From an uncultured Acidobacteriota bacterium (GTDB lineage: Bacteria; Acidobacteriota; Terriglobia; Bryobacterales; Bryobacteraceae), in NCBI GenBank assembly GCA_902826685.1, contig CADEFT010000017.1:1-64000 (forward strand): a DNA stretch of 64,000 bases, read 5' to 3'. Made by a program: the position numbers and the translations under genes. Below are positions 35,053-44,176 of this stretch, piece after piece. Under the pieces are notes generated by a model. The model saw only the letters and a program-made list of their open reading frames with translations. It was not told the origin of the DNA and did not search any database. How positions within the stretch are numbered: position 1 is the first letter of the stretch; each line of letters begins with the position of its first letter.

Positions 35053-35900
35053 CGGATGCGGCAGCGGATGCCGAACTTCCGCTTGCGCTCGTTGAGGACC
35101 ACGCCCACCAGCCGTTCCGGTGGAATGCGGCGCAGTGAATCCTGCACGCCGTTGAAGGTGGTGGTACCTTGCCGCACCACCAGCAGGTTTCCGTCGGCCA
35201 GCGCGGCCAGCCACTGCGCATCGGCGGAAAGACTGAACGAAGCGCCATCGAGAACGATCCACTCAAAATGGCTGCGCAACACTTCGAGCAGCGCCGGAAG
35301 CGGCTCGAAGTCGACGTTGTTGAGCGCATTCGAACGGCCGCTGCCGCGCGGCATGACATAGAGCGGCGCGCCGGGAAGACGGCGCAGGCATTTCATCCAA
35401 TCCTCGGGCGTGGCGAGGGCGTGGACAAGGCCGGGATCGGGATCCATTCCCAGTTGAACGTGGAAGCCGGCGCCCGTTGGATTGGCATCCATCAGCAGCA
35501 CCTTATGTCCGGAGGAAACGGCGAGCACGGCGGCCAGGTTCGAGGCGGTGAACGTTTTCCCTTCCCCGGCGATGGTGCTCATCACGGCCACGGTGCGGAA
35601 GTCGATTTCTTTGTCGAGCCGCGCGCGATGCAGCAGAAGCTGAGTGCGCAGCAGACGGAACTGCTCGACATAGGTGCGGTCGCAATCCTGCTGCAGGACT
35701 GCGAAGGGCGACGATTCCGGATCGAGGCGCGCTTCGGGGATAGCGGCCCACGGCGCGGCGGGATCGGCGGGCGTGGCAGGCCCGGCCGGCTGATGAGAGA
35801 CCGTTCTGGCCAGTTCCATCAGACCCACGGCGACATCGGCCATGGGATCCTTCTGCGTCTTCTCCACCGGCTCGGGCTTTTTCGGCTTCGTCTTGGTCAT
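35013..35900 (-). CDS. BY-kinase, CpsD/CapB-type tyrosine autokinase
   Basis: 295 residues. After a low-complexity N-terminus, FRLLRTQLLLHRA leads to the Walker A variant STIAGEGKTFTASNLA, the A-prime VLLMDANP and the B-like WIVLDGASF. This is the BY-kinase fold used with Wzz to control exopolysaccharide length. The C-terminal tyrosine cluster usually seen is almost absent (one Tyr in RYSFGATG), so autophosphorylation may differ. GGAGGG precedes the start. It lies 15 bases downstream of the Wzz-TPR gene. Confidence 0.9.
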   Translation of the reverse strand: MTKTKPKKPEPVEKTQKDPMADVAVGLMELARTVSHQPAGPATPADPAAPWAAIPEARLDPESSPFAVLQQDCDRTYVEQFRLLRTQLLLHRARLDKEIDFRTVAVMSTIAGEGKTFTASNLAAVLAVSSGHKVLLMDANPTGAGFHVQLGMDPDPGLVHALATPEDWMKCLRRLPGAPLYVMPRGSGRSNALNNVDFEPLPALLEVLRSHFEWIVLDGASFSLSADAQWLAALADGNLLVVRQGTTTFNGVQDSLRRIPPERLVGVVLNERKRKFGIRCRIRYSFGATGAAAAR

Positions 35901-35915
35901 GGAAGAGGTCCCTCC

Positions 35916-38900
35916 TCAATTCATCATTCGGCCGGCTTGTTCCATCTCGACGCGGACGTCGTCGAGGCTGCCGTTGGCGATGCGGCCGATGACGCGGCGC
36001 GTACGCTCCTGATCGCCGGAAGCCTGGAACTGCAGCATCTGCTCGAGAGCCGCCGCCGCATTGCGCTTCATGCCCAGCCGGACGTAGACGTAGGCGAGCG
36101 TGTCGTGCACTTCGACGCTGCGCGGCATGCCACGGCGCGCCTCTTCGGCCATGCTGAGGGCTTTCTGCAGATCCTCGCCGTTCTTGGCCATCAGGAAGGC
36201 GAGGTTGTTCAGGGCGAAAGGATTCTGACGATCGCGTTTGAGCACTTCCTGGTAGGCGATGGTGGCCGCCGCGTTGTTGCCGGCGCCCGACATCAACGCG
36301 CCGTAGAGCAGCCACGGCCGCGGATCGTTGCCCGCCTTCTGCTGCACGGCGCGATACTGCTCTTCGGCTTCCCTCTTCTTGCCGGTCATGCCGAGGCTGC
36401 TGGCGTACCCCAGCCGGTATTGCAGGTTGTCGAGGTGCTTCTCCGAAAGGCGCTCGAAGTGCTCGAGCGCGAGACGATCCTCGCCGGTCATGAGAGCGAC
36501 CGAGGCGAGCATGGCGGCGAGTTCGGGTACGTCCTTGTGCGCGGGGTAGGCCTCCTTGAGGCGGTCAAGAGCGGCCTTGGGACGGCCGTCCTCGATATCG
36601 AGGCGCGCTTGGAGGAGCACGGGCCGGATATCCTGCGGGCGAAGGGACCGCACCTTGCGCAGTAGTTGACCGGCTTCGTTCGCCTTGCCCATGCCGGCGT
36701 TGGCGCGGGCGAGAATCAGCATCGCTTCGGTGTTGTCGGGCTCGGCGGCCAGCAGCGCCTCAAGCGCTTTCTGCGCCTCGGCCGGACGGCGCTGCGCGAG
36801 GCTGGCCTGAGCCTGGAGAAGACGCGCGGGCGAGTATCCGGGGGCGCGGCGCAGCAGGGCTCCAAGCCGCTCCTGGGCGGTGGCGCCGTTGCCGGAGGCG
36901 AGATCGAACTCGGCCAGGGCCAGCCATCCGGGCGCGTAGTTGGGATCGAGGGTGACGCAGTTCTGCAGATGCTCGGCGGCGCGCAGCACATCGCCGTTCA
37001 GGAGGTAGGCGCGGCCGAGGTGAAGCCTCACGAACGGGCTGTTGGGCATGTGGACGAGCACCGATTCGAGCTTGGCCTGCGCCCGCAGCCGCTCCCCCGA
37101 ACCCTGGCCGTCGAGCTCGAACGCCGCCTGGTAGGCCTTCATCAAAGGATCCTGCGGGTTCGATTCCAATTCCTTGGCGATGAGAGTACGCGCGCCGGCG
37201 GCGTCCTGCTTCGACATCAGCAGTTCGGCGAGCCTTCCTTTAAACAGGCTGCGGCTGGCGGGAAAGACGGCCTGTCCCGATTCGTACCAGTAGCGGGCGC
37301 GCTCATGCTCGCCGCGATGAAGCCAGAAGTCGCCGATCTTGGCGTAGGCGGTGGGCTCGTTCTGAAACTGGCGGGCGAGACTGGTAAGCCGTTCTTCGGC
37401 CCGGTCCCTGCCCTGCATGGCGTCGTCATGGGCGGCCAGTTGCAGGCCGGCGTCGATGCCACCGTGCAGCTTCGTCTTTTCGACGAGCACCGCTCGGGCG
37501 TCTTCGACGCGCCCTTTGTCCATCAACTGCAGATAGAGAAGGTCGAAGCCGGGCGAGAACTTGGGATTGGCCTCGATGCATTTGCGCAAATGCTTTTCGG
37601 CCTCCTGCGCCTTCCCGTTCTGGAAATAGGCCGCGGCCAGTTGCGTGCGCACCGGACCGTCCTCGATCTTTTCGAGCATCTGCTCCATCAGTTCGATGGC
37701 CTCCTCGGGGCGGTGGCGTTCCATGAGGGCCTGGGCCTTGAGGCGATAGCCGCTCGGACGCTTGGGCCAGCGCTCGATGAGCTTGCCCGCCAGTTCCTCC
37801 ACTTCGCGCAGAATGGGGGCGGGACGGCCCGGATCGGCGAAATAAATCTGATAGGTGAGATCGGCCAGCCGTTCCTGCGCGTCGTAGCGATCCGGCATCA
37901 GTTCGGCGGCGCGGAGCATCTGCTCGCGGGAGCGGATGGCCTGGCCCACGGCAAGGTAAGCTTCGGCCAGTTTGAAGTGGGCTTCGCCAAAGCGCGGCTC
38001 CTTTTGAATGACGCGGCGGAAGTGGATGGCCGCGGTACGCCAGTCGCCCTTGGCGGCGGCGGCCTGGCCGAGCTTCATCTGCGTCTCACGGAATCCGGCG
38101 CCTGAACTCGCGCATCCGGTGGCGAGCAGCATGAGCGCGGCGATCGCGCCGGCGGCGGTTTGCAGCCGGACACGATTCTTGAACGGCTTGGTTCCCGGCA
38201 GGCACACCAGCACCGGGTAGGGTCCGAGAATCTCCAGGTGCTGCGCGATCCGGACATGCGGCTTGCGCAGGAAGCTCAGAATGGCCAGCAGATAGCCGAA
38301 GGCGAATCCGCCAAAGAATCCCATGGCGACAACCATTTCCCGCGTGGGAATTTCGGCCTGCAGGGGCAGCGTGGGAGGCTCCACCAGCTCGACCGTCTCG
38401 CCGTGCCCGCGGCGCTCCATATCGCTTGCCAACTCCGATTCGCGCTGGCGCTTGACCAGTTCCAGGTAGTGGTGCTTGGCGCCCTCGTATTCGCGAACGG
38501 TGTTGAGGCGTTCGTTCTCCTTGCTGGAGGTAGGGTTGAACTGCGCGCGCAGCTCGGCGATCTGGCGGGTGAGTTCGGCCTCTTCGACGGCCCGCTTGGC
38601 GAGCGTGGTTTCATAGCCCTGCTGCTCCGAACGCGCCTTGGCCAGTTGGGCCAGAAGCGCTTCCTGATCGCGCTGCCGTTCGAGGCTACGGTCGAGCTCC
38701 TCCTGCCGCGCCAGTTCTTCCTTGGCCTTCACCAGCGCCTTCTCGGTGGCGATGAGGTCGACGTGGTTCGGCTTGTAGCGCGAGCGCAGATCGTCGAGCT
38801 TGGCTTCGAGCGTCTCGACCAGGTTGCGCAACCGGTCGGCGGCCCACGACACCGGGGCGACGCGAGTGGATTCGGGATCGTTCTTGTAGTCGAGCTGTTT

Positions 38901-39686
38901 CTGCAGCCCTTCGGCGATGGCCTTGCGCAGGTCGCGGTCGAGCGACACGTAATTCATGCCGTGCTTGAGGTCGGTGAGACGGCGCTCGAGATCGTGCATT
39001 TGCGCGGTGCGCATGATGGTGCGGTAGTCTTTGTCCTCGCCGCCCGGAATGGGCAGCGCCGCCAGCCGGGCTTCGAGCGTCCTCATCTGCTCGACGGCGG
39101 TTTTCATCTCTTCCTGTAGAAAGTCTGTGGTGCCGATCGACTGGTCGCTGCGGTAGCGGCGGTTCTCTTCGTAGATCAGTTCGACGATGCGCTGCACGAC
39201 CTTTTGCGCCCGGTCCGGATCGGAGTAGCGGTAGCCGATGAGGATGGAAGGGATGGACTTGTCGCCTTCGCGGCCGACCATGGTGCGCAGGACGAGATCT
39301 TTTTGAAAGGTGGGAACCAGGTCGGCGATGGTGACGAAGCGCCGCCGCTGTGGATAGAGATTGAAGGTTTCGATCAGCTTGGTGGCGGTCAGCCGGCTGT
39401 TGACCAGTTGCGTGACCGCGAAGATGCGCTGTTCGACCTGCATCGCCACGTTCGAGGTGACGTAGCGTGGGGCGACCTGCGGCGGGATGAACCGCACGGT
39501 CGCCTGTGAGACGTAGACCTGGGGACTCCAACGGTTGTAGACCGCCGCCAAAGCCAGGCCCGCGAGGGAGCAAAACAGAATCCGCTTCCAGTAAGCCCGC
39601 AACATCCACTGGCAGTCTTCGAGGCTGGTGCTTTCCATCCAGCGCTGCACATCGAAGGCGCGATTCTGTCCGAATCCTAAAATCAT
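35916..39686 (-). CDS. Wzz chain-length regulator fused to TPR lipoprotein-like module
   Basis: 1256 residues with no internal stop. The first half is a Wzz/GumC protein: TM1 about 35-50 (ILFCSLAGLALAAVY), a periplasmic coiled coil (LEARLAALPIPGG to TLAKRAVEEAELTRQIAEL) and TM2 (MVVAMGFFGGFAFGYLLAIL). About 40 residues later comes a lipoprotein-style hydrophobic stretch ending LMLLATGCASS, then at least a dozen TPRs (KGDWRTAAIHFRRVIQKEP, and so on) to the end. XrtA/PEP-CTERM loci normally encode these as separate genes: a chain-length protein and PrsT, a TPR lipoprotein. The internal lipobox is therefore a fusion scar. The start overlaps the PEP-CTERM gene stop (ATGA). Confidence 0.9.
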   Translation of the reverse strand: MILGFGQNRAFDVQRWMESTSLEDCQWMLRAYWKRILFCSLAGLALAAVYNRWSPQVYVSQATVRFIPPQVAPRYVTSNVAMQVEQRIFAVTQLVNSRLTATKLIETFNLYPQRRRFVTIADLVPTFQKDLVLRTMVGREGDKSIPSILIGYRYSDPDRAQKVVQRIVELIYEENRRYRSDQSIGTTDFLQEEMKTAVEQMRTLEARLAALPIPGGEDKDYRTIMRTAQMHDLERRLTDLKHGMNYVSLDRDLRKAIAEGLQKQLDYKNDPESTRVAPVSWAADRLRNLVETLEAKLDDLRSRYKPNHVDLIATEKALVKAKEELARQEELDRSLERQRDQEALLAQLAKARSEQQGYETTLAKRAVEEAELTRQIAELRAQFNPTSSKENERLNTVREYEGAKHHYLELVKRQRESELASDMERRGHGETVELVEPPTLPLQAEIPTREMVVAMGFFGGFAFGYLLAILSFLRKPHVRIAQHLEILGPYPVLVCLPGTKPFKNRVRLQTAAGAIAALMLLATGCASSGAGFRETQMKLGQAAAAKGDWRTAAIHFRRVIQKEPRFGEAHFKLAEAYLAVGQAIRSREQMLRAAELMPDRYDAQERLADLTYQIYFADPGRPAPILREVEELAGKLIERWPKRPSGYRLKAQALMERHRPEEAIELMEQMLEKIEDGPVRTQLAAAYFQNGKAQEAEKHLRKCIEANPKFSPGFDLLYLQLMDKGRVEDARAVLVEKTKLHGGIDAGLQLAAHDDAMQGRDRAEERLTSLARQFQNEPTAYAKIGDFWLHRGEHERARYWYESGQAVFPASRSLFKGRLAELLMSKQDAAGARTLIAKELESNPQDPLMKAYQAAFELDGQGSGERLRAQAKLESVLVHMPNSPFVRLHLGRAYLLNGDVLRAAEHLQNCVTLDPNYAPGWLALAEFDLASGNGATAQERLGALLRRAPGYSPARLLQAQASLAQRRPAEAQKALEALLAAEPDNTEAMLILARANAGMGKANEAGQLLRKVRSLRPQDIRPVLLQARLDIEDGRPKAALDRLKEAYPAHKDVPELAAMLASVALMTGEDRLALEHFERLSEKHLDNLQYRLGYASSLGMTGKKREAEEQYRAVQQKAGNDPRPWLLYGALMSGAGNNAAATIAYQEVLKRDRQNPFALNNLAFLMAKNGEDLQKALSMAEEARRGMPRSVEVHDTLAYVYVRLGMKRNAAAALEQMLQFQASGDQERTRRVIGRIANGSLDDVRVEMEQAGRMMN

Positions 39687-40444
39687 TTCCTCATACTCCG
39701 CTTCCGGGCGAATGCCACCATACCCGCCACGCCGAGCATCGCCAGCGCGGCGCTGGCAGGCTCAGGCGTTCCGGCGATGGCGGTGACGCCAAATTCAATT
39801 TCGCTTCCGCTGGCGACGCCGCCGTTGGACAGCAGGCCGAGCACAAGCATGGACCCTTGCAGCTTCCAGTTGCCGCCGGAGTCGGCGCGGAAGACCACTT
39901 CCTGCGACTGCGACACCGAAGGCTGCGCGAAGCCGCCCAGTTGATAGGCCAACAGACTGGTCGACTGAATCGGCTGGATGATGTCGAGCGAGCCACTCAC
40001 GCCGCTGAGGGTGAGGTTGGAGATCGACACCAGATTGACGCCGCTCGAATCGGTGGCGCGCGCAAAGAACGAAGCGGCCGGCAGCCGCCAGATCGCATCC
40101 ACCGGCGCCGCGGCGCCGCCAACCGGATTGAACGACACCTGGCTGTAGGCGCTCGCCGGGCTCAGATTCTGGTGCACACGCACATAGGCCGTGTTGGTGG
40201 CCTTCAGATAGCCGATCTCGAATAGTTGGTTCGATCCGTTGAAATACGGATTCACCTGCCCGGTGGCGGATGGCGAGGCCGCCGTGGTACCGATCGCCAG
40301 TTCATGATCGGAGTTGCCCGACAATCCGGCGCGGATCATCGTTCCGAATTCGAAGTCGCCTGCAATTCCGATTGGGGCCACGCACAGCGCCGCCACGATC
40401 GCGGCGGCCGCGTGAACGCAGCTCCTCAGTTTTCCTAGGCTCAT
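39683..40444 (-). CDS. PEP-CTERM sorting protein (first of two paralogues)
   Basis: 253 residues from ATG 40444 (signal HAAAAIVAALCVAPIGIAG). The middle is beta-rich: FEFGTMIRAGLSGNSDHEL, GQVNPYFNGSNQLFEIGYL. The C-terminus is a textbook PEP-CTERM anchor: PEPASAALAMLGVAGMVAF then ARKRSMRK. An exosortase (not in the window) would cleave it. It directly precedes the Wzz-TPR gene with an ATGA overlap. Confidence 0.9.
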   Translation of the reverse strand: MSLGKLRSCVHAAAAIVAALCVAPIGIAGDFEFGTMIRAGLSGNSDHELAIGTTAASPSATGQVNPYFNGSNQLFEIGYLKATNTAYVRVHQNLSPASAYSQVSFNPVGGAAAPVDAIWRLPAASFFARATDSSGVNLVSISNLTLSGVSGSLDIIQPIQSTSLLAYQLGGFAQPSVSQSQEVVFRADSGGNWKLQGSMLVLGLLSNGGVASGSEIEFGVTAIAGTPEPASAALAMLGVAGMVAFARKRSMRK

Positions 40445-40513
40445 GGTTAAACAGACATCCTTTCCAGATACTCGTTCGCTTGCCAGAATGATCGGCAATA
40501 CAAAAGTGTTGCT

Positions 40514-41320
40514 TTAAGATTGCGGGCCCTCGATTGTGAGCCCCGTGATTGCTGAGGACCGGCCGGCGGATACCTTAGTACCCTCGCCCTGCCTTCGCCG
40601 TAATGCGATCAGCGCTCCCAGCCCGAGCGCGGTGGCGAGGACGGTGGCGGGCTCCGGCGCTTCAGCGATCACGTTGAATCCAAACTGCAGTTCGGAGCGC
40701 TTGGCGCCGGGCTGGGCGCCGTTGGGAGCAAGACCGGTCATGGTGAACTCGCCTTCGAGTTTCCAGTCGCCCGAGCCGGTGGTGCGGAAGACGATATCGG
40801 CGGATTGACGCACCACGACACCGCCGGGCGTATTGTTCTGCGCGGCGGTCATGGTGGTCTGCTGGATGGGCTGCAGAATGGAGATGGCGCCGGTGAGTTT
40901 CAGCTTGTCGAGCGAAATCGAGGTGGCGATGGGGACGCGCGCGGCGCTCACGTATAACCCGCCCATTGGAATCGTCCAGGTGGCCGCCGCCGGCAGCAGC
41001 GAGCCGCCCACGGGGTTCCAGTTGACGGTTGTCGTACTGGAGCCGCCGCCGCCGGACCCGGTCCGCACCGTCAGGGTGGCGGTATTGGTGCTCTTGACAT
41101 AGCCGATCTCGAAGGGATTGTTCCGTCCGTCGGTGTAATGGGGACTGACCTGGCCCGTGGTGGCCGAAGGCGGCAAGGCACCGGAGGACTGGCCGGCGGC
41201 GATCTCCCATTCCTGGTTTCCGCTCAGCCCGGCCCGCACCATGGTTCCGAACTGGAACTGCGCGGCGGAAAGGCCGTGGGCCGCGAAAACGGCCAGGGCG
41301 AAAACGTGCAAGTTTCCCAT
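40514..41320 (-). CDS. PEP-CTERM protein, paralogue with extended tail
   Basis: 268 residues with signal FALAVFAAHGLSAAQ. It clearly resembles the neighbour (FQFGTMVRAGLSGNQEWEIA; GQVSPHYTDGRNNPFEIGYVKSTNTA), so the two arose by duplication. The anchor APEPATVLATALGLGALIALRRR is present, but about 25 more residues follow it, which is unusual, since PEP-CTERM proteins normally stop right after the basic tail. The extension could change sorting. Confidence 0.85.
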   Translation of the reverse strand: MGNLHVFALAVFAAHGLSAAQFQFGTMVRAGLSGNQEWEIAAGQSSGALPPSATTGQVSPHYTDGRNNPFEIGYVKSTNTATLTVRTGSGGGGSSTTTVNWNPVGGSLLPAAATWTIPMGGLYVSAARVPIATSISLDKLKLTGAISILQPIQQTTMTAAQNNTPGGVVVRQSADIVFRTTGSGDWKLEGEFTMTGLAPNGAQPGAKRSELQFGFNVIAEAPEPATVLATALGLGALIALRRRQGEGTKVSAGRSSAITGLTIEGPQS

Positions 41321-41508
41321 GTCTGTCTATCCATCGGAGCGAATGCAAAACATTTGTATGCCCGCGGACTCCCACTGTTGTGTGGAAAATTCCCCAAGTA
41401 CCCTGCCGCTCCAAGCTGTAGCTCGCTTCGTCCAGAACGGTTCCATCGGCTACCATAAGGTGTTTATCCGAGTTGTGCCGCAACGCGAACAAAACAAGGA
41501 GAATGCTT

Positions 41509-42042
41509 TTGAATATTCAGGAACTCGCCGCGAACGTCCGGCTGCTGTTGATGGACGTGGACGGCGTTCTCACCGACGGCCGGCTGATCAACGTTCCGGG
41601 GCCGGATGGGCAGATGGTGGAGACCAAGAGTTTCGACTCGCAGGACGGCATCAGCCTGCAGTGGCTGAGCTGGTATCAGATCAAGACGGGCCTGATCAGC
41701 GGCCGCGTCTCCCCGGCCACCGAGACGCGGGCGCGGCAATGCAAGTTCACCTATATCTACCAGGGCCATATCGAGAAGATTCCGATTCTGGAGGAGATTC
41801 TGGCCGACGCCAGGATCGACCGGTCGCAGGTGGCCTATATAGGCGACGACCTGACCGATATCGTGGTCATGCGGCGGGTGGGCTTGGGGATCGCGACGGC
41901 GAACGCGCGGGCCGAGGTGAAAGCGGCGGCCCATATGGTGACACAAGCGGTGGGAGGAAGCGGCGCCGTGCGCGAGGTGTGTGAGCTGATCCTGAAGGCG
42001 CAGGGCCGCTGGCCGGAACTGCTCAAGAAGTACGAAGCCTGA
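41509..42042 (+). CDS. KdsC-like HAD phosphatase (3-deoxy-octulosonate 8-phosphate type)
   Basis: 177 residues. I choose the TTG at 41509 because AAGGAG (41496-41501) lies seven bases upstream; the ATG at 41503 is only one base from it. The HAD motif is MDVDGVLTDG, followed by SFDSQDGISLQWL, GLISGRVSPATETRA, YQGHIEKIPILEEI, and AYIGDDLTDIVVMRRVGLGIATANA. These match KdsC/HAD-III C1 enzymes that make KDO or related acids for LPS. It sits at the polysaccharide locus, consistent with envelope sugar synthesis. Confidence 0.93.
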   Translation: MNIQELAANVRLLLMDVDGVLTDGRLINVPGPDGQMVETKSFDSQDGISLQWLSWYQIKTGLISGRVSPATETRARQCKFTYIYQGHIEKIPILEEILADARIDRSQVAYIGDDLTDIVVMRRVGLGIATANARAEVKAAAHMVTQAVGGSGAVREVCELILKAQGRWPELLKKYEA

Positions 42043-42051
42043 GCCATCGCC

Positions 42052-44139
42052 GTGTACGCCCTTCTGGCCGCAGTTGCCGGAGCGTCGATGACGGGCCTTG
42101 CGGCCTGGAGCCTGGGCCGGGCCTGTTTACGCGCGCCGATGCCCTGGCCGCTGCAACTGGCGGCGGGGTCGGCGCTGCTAAGCGTGGCGGTGTTTCTCTT
42201 GCTGCTGGCTGGCATCGCCAAGCCGGCGGCGTTCGTGCTGCTGGCGGTGGCATGCCTCGCCGCCGGCCGGGTTGGAAAGCTGTCGCTTGCACTGGGCGGA
42301 TGGTGGACGGCCGGAGCGCTTCCGTTCTTTATCTGGTATCTGATAACAGCCCTGGCGCCCGAGATTCAGCCCGATTCTCTTAACTATCACTTGAAGATCG
42401 CCATCGAAGCTCGCTCGCACGGCGGGTTCCCATCGGGTCTCTCTTTCTTCGATCTGGTTCCGCAGGGTCTTGAGACGCTGTTCGCGATGGCGTACTCGAT
42501 CGGCAGGGATCCGGGGGCCAAGCTGCTAAGCCTGCTTTATCTGGTGGCCACCGTTCCGCTGATGGTCCACGCCGGGGCGCTGTTGGGGCTGCCGGCGGCG
42601 GCGTGCCGGGCGGCGGGGCTATTCTACTTCGTCACGCCGGTGGTGGGCATTGCCGGATCCTGTACGTACAGCGATACGGCGCTGGCGTTCTTCTCGGTGG
42701 CGTTGTTCTGTCTGCTGCTCGAATCGAAGGCCTGGGCCGCCGGTCTTTGCGCCGGCTTCTGCTATGCGATCAAGTTTACGGGCGGGGTCGCGGCGGCGGC
42801 GGCTTTGGTGGTTCTGGCGGCGAGGCGGCGATGGCCGGAGACGGGACAATTCCTGGCGGCAGTCGCGCTGGTGGCGGGTCCGTGGCTTGTGCGGAATGCA
42901 TGGCTGACGGGAAACCCGTTTGCTCCGCTGATGAACCGCATCTTCCCCAACCCGTTCTTTCACGTCGAGACGGAGCAGAAGCTTTCGGCGTTCCTGCGGT
43001 CGTATGGCGTCAGTTGGACGGACATCCCCTTCGATCTGGCGATTAGCGGCGGGCCGCTGCAAGGGTTGCTGGGGCCTGCCTGGCTATTGGCGCCCATCGC
43101 GCTGATCGCTCTCAAGCACCGCGCGGGCCGTCTGCTGTGGGCCGCCGCCGCCGTGTGCCTGATGCCTTGGTTTCTCAACCTGGGCGCGCGGTTCACGATT
43201 CCCGCGCTGCCGTTTCTCGCGCTGGCCCTGTTCACGGCGATTCCGCTGCGTGCCGCCCCGATCCTGTTCCTTCTGCATGCGGCGGCCTGTCTGCCGGTGG
43301 CGTCCGACCGGTATGCGGCGCCGGATGGATGGAGGCTGCGGGAATTTCCGTGGCGGGTGGCGTTCGGACTCGAAAGCCGCGAGGATTACCGCAAGCGCGT
43401 CAGTCTGGAGCACAACCTGGCGCTGCTGGTGAGACATCATACGGGAGCCGGCGACCGGATTCTCGATCTCGCCGATGCACCCGCCGCCATTACCGGGCGC
43501 CACCTGATCAACAATTGGCAATCGGCGCTGGGCGACCGGCTGCTGCGTTCGGTCATCAATTCGAGCGTCAGCGAGCGCTGGCCTTTGTATGAGTGGAAGG
43601 CGGCGGCGCCGGCGGTCGCGGTGCGAGGGGTGCGCATCGTGCTGAAGGAGCCGGCCGTGGAGCCGTGGAACGTTCACGAGATCCGCCTGGGCGGCACGAA
43701 CGTGTCCGGACGTTGGATGGCGGCGGCTTCGGGATATGTGGAGGAGGCGCCGCTGGCGGCCGACGGCAATCTGACTACCTTCTGGTCGCCGTGGGACCGG
43801 AGCCCCGCCGGTACCGCGATCGAGTTCGCGCCGCCGGCGCCGGTTTCCTTCGATCAGGTGCGGGTGGTGACCGGGCAGTTGGAAGCGCTGGGCGTCGAGG
43901 TGCTCACCGACAGTTGGAAGCCGCTGGAGGTATCCGGCCCCGCTCCGCTGGCGAAGCTGAACCTGCGGCCCGAGGCGATGCGGGCGGTGAAGAAGGAACG
44001 GATCGGCTATCTGCTGGCCCGCAAGGGCAACAATGACGCGATGGGCCAACTGGGAATCGCGCTGAGCGAGGCGCCACGGAATTGGGGACTGACACCGCTG
44101 GGAACGTACGAATTCTTTTCGATCTACCGGGTGGATTGA
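42052..44139 (+). CDS. GT-C-like multi-pass membrane protein with C-terminal domain
   Basis: 695 residues from a GTG. About ten helices (for example LLAVACLAAGRVG, FFSVALFCLLLESK, LLWAAAAVCLMPWFLN) and an acidic loop EIQPDSLNYHLKIAIEAR at the start resemble GT-C glycosyltransferases of the GT39/83 type. From about residue 470 there is a soluble part with an F5/8C-like look: NVSGRWMAAASGYVEEAPLAADGNLTTFWSPWD. Linked to KdsC and the polysaccharide locus. Exact acceptor unknown. Confidence 0.78.
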   Translation: MYALLAAVAGASMTGLAAWSLGRACLRAPMPWPLQLAAGSALLSVAVFLLLLAGIAKPAAFVLLAVACLAAGRVGKLSLALGGWWTAGALPFFIWYLITALAPEIQPDSLNYHLKIAIEARSHGGFPSGLSFFDLVPQGLETLFAMAYSIGRDPGAKLLSLLYLVATVPLMVHAGALLGLPAAACRAAGLFYFVTPVVGIAGSCTYSDTALAFFSVALFCLLLESKAWAAGLCAGFCYAIKFTGGVAAAAALVVLAARRRWPETGQFLAAVALVAGPWLVRNAWLTGNPFAPLMNRIFPNPFFHVETEQKLSAFLRSYGVSWTDIPFDLAISGGPLQGLLGPAWLLAPIALIALKHRAGRLLWAAAAVCLMPWFLNLGARFTIPALPFLALALFTAIPLRAAPILFLLHAAACLPVASDRYAAPDGWRLREFPWRVAFGLESREDYRKRVSLEHNLALLVRHHTGAGDRILDLADAPAAITGRHLINNWQSALGDRLLRSVINSSVSERWPLYEWKAAAPAVAVRGVRIVLKEPAVEPWNVHEIRLGGTNVSGRWMAAASGYVEEAPLAADGNLTTFWSPWDRSPAGTAIEFAPPAPVSFDQVRVVTGQLEALGVEVLTDSWKPLEVSGPAPLAKLNLRPEAMRAVKKERIGYLLARKGNNDAMGQLGIALSEAPRNWGLTPLGTYEFFSIYRVD

Positions 44140-44176
44140 CGCTGGCGTTTCGCCGCGATGGCACCGAAGTGCTGCC

